DNA of 64,000 nt, taken from contig NZ_AP027272.1 of NCBI RefSeq assembly GCF_036322805.1, positions 2,108,001-2,172,000 on the forward strand, given 5' to 3'. Position numbers and translations under genes: made by a program. Shown piece by piece: positions 60,927 through 64,000 of this stretch. Each line of letters starts with the position of its first letter. Within the stretch, counting starts at the first letter, position 1. The DNA is from Planctobacterium marinum. Lineage in GTDB: Bacteria; Pseudomonadota; Gammaproteobacteria; Enterobacterales; Alteromonadaceae. The notes beneath the pieces are model-generated. The model was not told the origin of the DNA, did no database searches, and was given only the letters and a program-made list of their open reading frames with translations.

Positions 60927-62261
60927 ATGAACAACAGAGGCGAGTTCTCAACGAGAATAGGTTTTATTCTTGCCGCTGCTGGGTCTGCTGTGGGCCTGGG
61001 TAATATTTGGGGTTTCCCCACGCAGGTAGCCAGTAATGGTGGGGCTGCATTTGTATTAGTTTATATCATTCTGGCTTTTGTACTGGCGTACCCGGTATTA
61101 ATGGCCGAGCTGATCATCGGGCGAGCCACTCGTTCAAACATGGTAGATGCTTTAGGTAAAATCACTGGGCATAAAATTGGCCGCGCCACAGGTGTTTGGG
61201 GATTTATCACTGTTTCATTAATTCTGTCTTTTTACGCCATTGTTGCAGGCTGGATGATCTCTCATTGTATTGAGGCACTGTTTTCATTTCTGGGCCAAGA
61301 TGCAGCTTCGCAGTGGTTGATTACCCAATCGGAGACTCGCAACCTTCTGTTTTGTGCCATTTTTATCTCATTAACCGCATCCATTGTTGTTGGAGGTGTT
61401 AGCGATGGTATTGAAAAATGGTCCGTGCGCTTGATGCCTACGTTGTTTGTTATTGTGGGGATACTTATTCTTTATGTTGCGATGCAAGATGGTGCCAGTG
61501 AGGGCATGCGCGCCTATTTATTACCGGATTTTAGTAAAATCACAAATCCAGACTTGCTCATCAGCGCTATGGGGCAAGCCTTCTTTTCTATGTCGCTCGG
61601 GGTAGGGACCATGTTGGTGTATGGTTCTTACATCAGCAAAAATGAAAACCTTCCTTCTCTGGGGGTATCGGTTGCTTTGGTGGATATCGGCGTGGCCATT
61701 TTAGCTGGCTTGTTGATTATCCCTGCCATGTACGTTGCCATGCATAATGGCGTTACCATATTCAACGAAAACGGGGTGCTCATTGAGGGCTCAAACCTAA
61801 TATTTGCCGTGCTTCCTGAGTTGTTTAATACCATGGGAGATATTGGTAACCTGGTGGCGTTTGCCTTTTTTGCTCTGATGATTATTGCAGCATTGACCTC
61901 ATCTATTTCAATGCTGGAAGTGCCTGTAGCCTATGTGGTGGAAAGTAAAAATGTGGCCAGAACCAAAGCTGTATGGTTCATTGCTGCGGCAATATTCTTG
62001 ATAAGCCTGACTTTGATTTTTAACTTCGACTGGCTGTTTGGTCTGGTAGTGTCATTGACAACTGAATACAGCCAACCTCTGCTTGGGCTAGTACTTTCTA
62101 TTTATGCGGGATGGGTATGGAAACGCAATGAGATCTTACAAGAACTTAAGAACGGCAATGAAGCTGCGGAGCACTCTTTTTTCTGGCGCGTTTGGCCTTG
62201 GTACATTAAGTTTGTATGTCCGGTGATTATTATCGTCATGTTTGTTCGCTCATTCTTTTAA
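60927..62261 (+). CDS. Sodium-dependent NSS-family transporter
   Basis: The 444-aa protein starts RGEFSTRIGFILAAAGSAVG and has the NSS signature LGNIWGFPTQVASNGGAAFV in the first helix, with about eleven transmembrane segments overall. It probably imports an amino acid or similar compound with Na+; the substrate cannot be read. AACAAGGAA precedes the ATG. nhaC and pepN follow with short gaps (30 and 12 nt), suggesting one transcript. Confidence 0.88.
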   Translation: MNNRGEFSTRIGFILAAAGSAVGLGNIWGFPTQVASNGGAAFVLVYIILAFVLAYPVLMAELIIGRATRSNMVDALGKITGHKIGRATGVWGFITVSLILSFYAIVAGWMISHCIEALFSFLGQDAASQWLITQSETRNLLFCAIFISLTASIVVGGVSDGIEKWSVRLMPTLFVIVGILILYVAMQDGASEGMRAYLLPDFSKITNPDLLISAMGQAFFSMSLGVGTMLVYGSYISKNENLPSLGVSVALVDIGVAILAGLLIIPAMYVAMHNGVTIFNENGVLIEGSNLIFAVLPELFNTMGDIGNLVAFAFFALMIIAALTSSISMLEVPVAYVVESKNVARTKAVWFIAAAIFLISLTLIFNFDWLFGLVVSLTTEYSQPLLGLVLSIYAGWVWKRNEILQELKNGNEAAEHSFFWRVWPWYIKFVCPVIIIVMFVRSFF

Positions 62262-62291
62262 TGTAGCCCGTATTTCCAAAGAGTATTTAAG

Positions 62292-63791
62292 ATGTCAGAA
62301 GCACAATATAAAGAACCGTCTCTGCTGGACTCCATCATTCCGATAGTTGTATTGGTTACCTTGTTGGGTACTTCCGTATGGGTTTTTGGTAGCGATTCTT
62401 CAAGCGGCCCTAATCAAATTGCCTTGTTATTGGGCATGGCGGTAACGGCAATTGTCGGCCTTAAAAATGGCTTTAGCTGGAAAGAAATTGAACAGGGAAT
62501 GATCAATGGAATTTCCATATCCTTAGGTGCCATTTTGATTTTATTGGCAGTGGGTTCACTTATTGGTACCTGGCTTTTATCCGGTACAGTACCAACATTA
62601 ATTTACTATGGCCTCGAACTGCTCAATCCGACGGTGTTTTATGCCGCGTCAGTGGTTATTTGCGCCATTGTTGCTATGAGCATCGGCAGTAGTTGGACTA
62701 CTGCCGCTACCGTGGGTGTTGCGCTTATTGGTATAGCCAATGGTATGGGAATGTCAGAGGCCATCACCGCTGGAGCAATTATTTCCGGAGCTTATTTTGG
62801 TGATAAGATTTCCCCACTTTCTGAAACAACAAACCTTGCGCCAGCTGTAGCGGGTACAGACTTGTTTTCGCATATTCGCTATATGTTGTGGACCACCGTT
62901 CCTAGTATCGTGGTAGCGCTTTTGCTGTTCGCCTTTTTGGGCTTTAATGCGTCAGATAATGTAGACGCGGAAAATATAGCTAAAATGCAGTCTCTATTGC
63001 AGCAAGAGTTTAATATTCAGTTTCACATGTTGGTGCCATTTTTCATCCTGTTGGCAATGGCCGTTAAAAAAGTGCCTGCTTTTCCCTCAGTGGGAATCGG
63101 CGCGCTGCTGGGAGGTGTTTGGGCTCTCATATTCCAGCCGGAAGCAGTGGCTACCATGGCAGAGGGTGAGCCTTCAACCTTCGCTGCTGTGAAGGTGGTG
63201 TGGATTGCGCTGTTTGACGGTGTGGCCTTTACAACCCCTGATGCAAATCTCAATGATTTGTTATCCGGTGGTGGTATGTCCAGCATGTTAAATACCATCT
63301 GGTTGATTATGTCGGCCATGTGTTTCGGTGCAGTACTGGAAAAAGTCGGCTTGCTGAAGCGTGCTGTGTCCGCCATTCTCAAAGGGGCCAAATCTGCAGG
63401 AGATATGGTGAGTCGCACCATACTAACCTGTTTCGGCACCAATCTTATTACTGCGGATCAATACATTTCTATTGTAATGCCAGGGAGAATGTACAAAGAG
63501 GAATTTAAAAAGCGTGGTTTACACCAGTTAAACTTATCACGTAGCCTGGAAGATGGCGGCACGATAACGTCGCCTTTAATTCCCTGGAATACCTGCGGTG
63601 CCTACATGCACAGCGTTTTGTTAGTACATCCGTTTGAATACGCGATGTTCGCCTTTTTCAATCTCATCAATCCGATATTAGCTATTATTTATGCCTACCT
63701 GGGCATTAAGATCTTGAGATTAGATCCACCTGAACATATACACGTAGGTGTAAAAGAGAACAAACAGTCGAGTGTCTCGACCAGTAATTAA
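62292..63791 (+). CDS. nhaC: Na+/H+ antiporter, NhaC family
   Basis: The 499-aa polytopic protein has NhaC-family motifs: MSIGSSWTTAATVGVALIG, ISGAYFGDKISPLSETTNLA, and the later CFGTNLITADQYISIVMPGR and TSPLIPWNTCGAYM. The substrate could be Na+ or an organic exchange pair such as malate/lactate; the family alone does not decide. It lies between the NSS transporter and pepN. Confidence 0.88.
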   Translation: MSEAQYKEPSLLDSIIPIVVLVTLLGTSVWVFGSDSSSGPNQIALLLGMAVTAIVGLKNGFSWKEIEQGMINGISISLGAILILLAVGSLIGTWLLSGTVPTLIYYGLELLNPTVFYAASVVICAIVAMSIGSSWTTAATVGVALIGIANGMGMSEAITAGAIISGAYFGDKISPLSETTNLAPAVAGTDLFSHIRYMLWTTVPSIVVALLLFAFLGFNASDNVDAENIAKMQSLLQQEFNIQFHMLVPFFILLAMAVKKVPAFPSVGIGALLGGVWALIFQPEAVATMAEGEPSTFAAVKVVWIALFDGVAFTTPDANLNDLLSGGGMSSMLNTIWLIMSAMCFGAVLEKVGLLKRAVSAILKGAKSAGDMVSRTILTCFGTNLITADQYISIVMPGRMYKEEFKKRGLHQLNLSRSLEDGGTITSPLIPWNTCGAYMHSVLLVHPFEYAMFAFFNLINPILAIIYAYLGIKILRLDPPEHIHVGVKENKQSSVSTSN

Positions 63792-63803
63792 GACAGGATA
63801 GCT

Positions 63804-64000
63804 ATGGATAACTCTGTTGTATCTCCGACAGCCAGAAGGCTGTCGGATTATAAGCCTTATGGTTTTGAAATCCGCTCCGTTGATCTGACCTTTGAACTTG
63901 AGCCTGCAAACACGCGGGTGACGAGTAAGCTCAAAGTTAAGAAACAAAACTTACGTCTTAACAAACTGTATCTCGACGGCTCTGGTCTGGAGCTTGTTTC
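63804..64000 (+). CDS. pepN: Aminopeptidase N, 5' end only
   Basis: The frame starts MDNSVVSPTARRLSDYKPYG and continues to the window end. YGFEIRSVDLTFELEPANTR and the region LNKLYLDGSGLELVS match the N-terminal beta-domain of PepN. The zinc site lies beyond the window. AGGATAG precedes the ATG. A 10-bp hairpin lies in codons 7-15. Confidence 0.85.
   Translation, partial: MDNSVVSPTARRLSDYKPYGFEIRSVDLTFELEPANTRVTSKLKVKKQNLRLNKLYLDGSGLELV

Noticed and set aside
1-64000. CRISPR arrays, insertion sequences, rRNA
   Set aside because: No regularly spaced short repeats, transposase frames or rRNA sequence were seen on either strand.

Overview
The window looks like a chromosome segment of a marine gammaproteobacterium of the Alteromonadales type. 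The housekeeping genes point that way: elyC-cmoM, lysC under a lysine riboswitch, sbcB, a long hrpA, rnhA/dnaQ back to back, tandem tRNA-Asp genes, and msrC-proQ-prc followed by an NSS transporter, nhaC and pepN. This assignment rests on gene content and order only.

Left flank (1-19364) is ordinary core genome: envelope and tRNA-modification genes, aspartokinase, fermentative lactate dehydrogenase, glutathione peroxidase, a frameshifted 3-hydroxyisobutyrate-dehydrogenase-like gene, FapA, exonuclease I, a glutaredoxin-like protein, dodecin, a CBS protein, HrpA, a PilZ protein, acylphosphatase, quinone reductase, RNase HI, DnaQ, a secreted membrane-anchored protein and two tRNA-Asp genes. Right flank (about 55400-64000) is core again: a sulfotransferase-like gene, a small lipoprotein, a SIMPL protein, MsrC, ProQ, Prc, transporters and the start of pepN.

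Between them (about 19365-55345) lies an accessory island of roughly 36 kb. It begins directly after the second tRNA-Asp, and a copy of the tRNA 3' flank with its terminator recurs at its far end (19361-19418 versus 55286-55343), as expected for insertion at a tRNA gene. No integrase, transposase or reverse transcriptase is visible inside the window.

The island encodes a phospho-signalling system coupled to the envelope. It has four Hanks-type Ser/Thr kinases with intact catalytic motifs plus two decayed copies, one PP2C phosphatase and one membrane FHA protein. Three intact kinases cross the membrane and end in an FGE-sulfatase (C-type-lectin-like) domain; two further FGE genes lie at the left end. 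Around them sit a lytic transglycosylase, a Lon-like membrane protein, secreted TolB/CsgG-like proteins, an OmpA-type protein, an ExbB/MotA-like channel with a TonB-like partner, a subtilisin with a small propeptide-like lipoprotein, and a MerR/VIT-vWA module.

The most striking observation is in the last 34 codons of the five FGE domains. All five tracts are exactly 102 nt with no indels. In four of them the variable codons differ at first and second bases while the third base is nearly constant, and most can be derived from AAY-type codons by changing adenines. This is the signature of diversity-generating-retroelement (DGR) variable repeats. The kinases therefore look like receptors whose external ligand-binding tip is, or was, hypermutated by a DGR encoded elsewhere in the genome.
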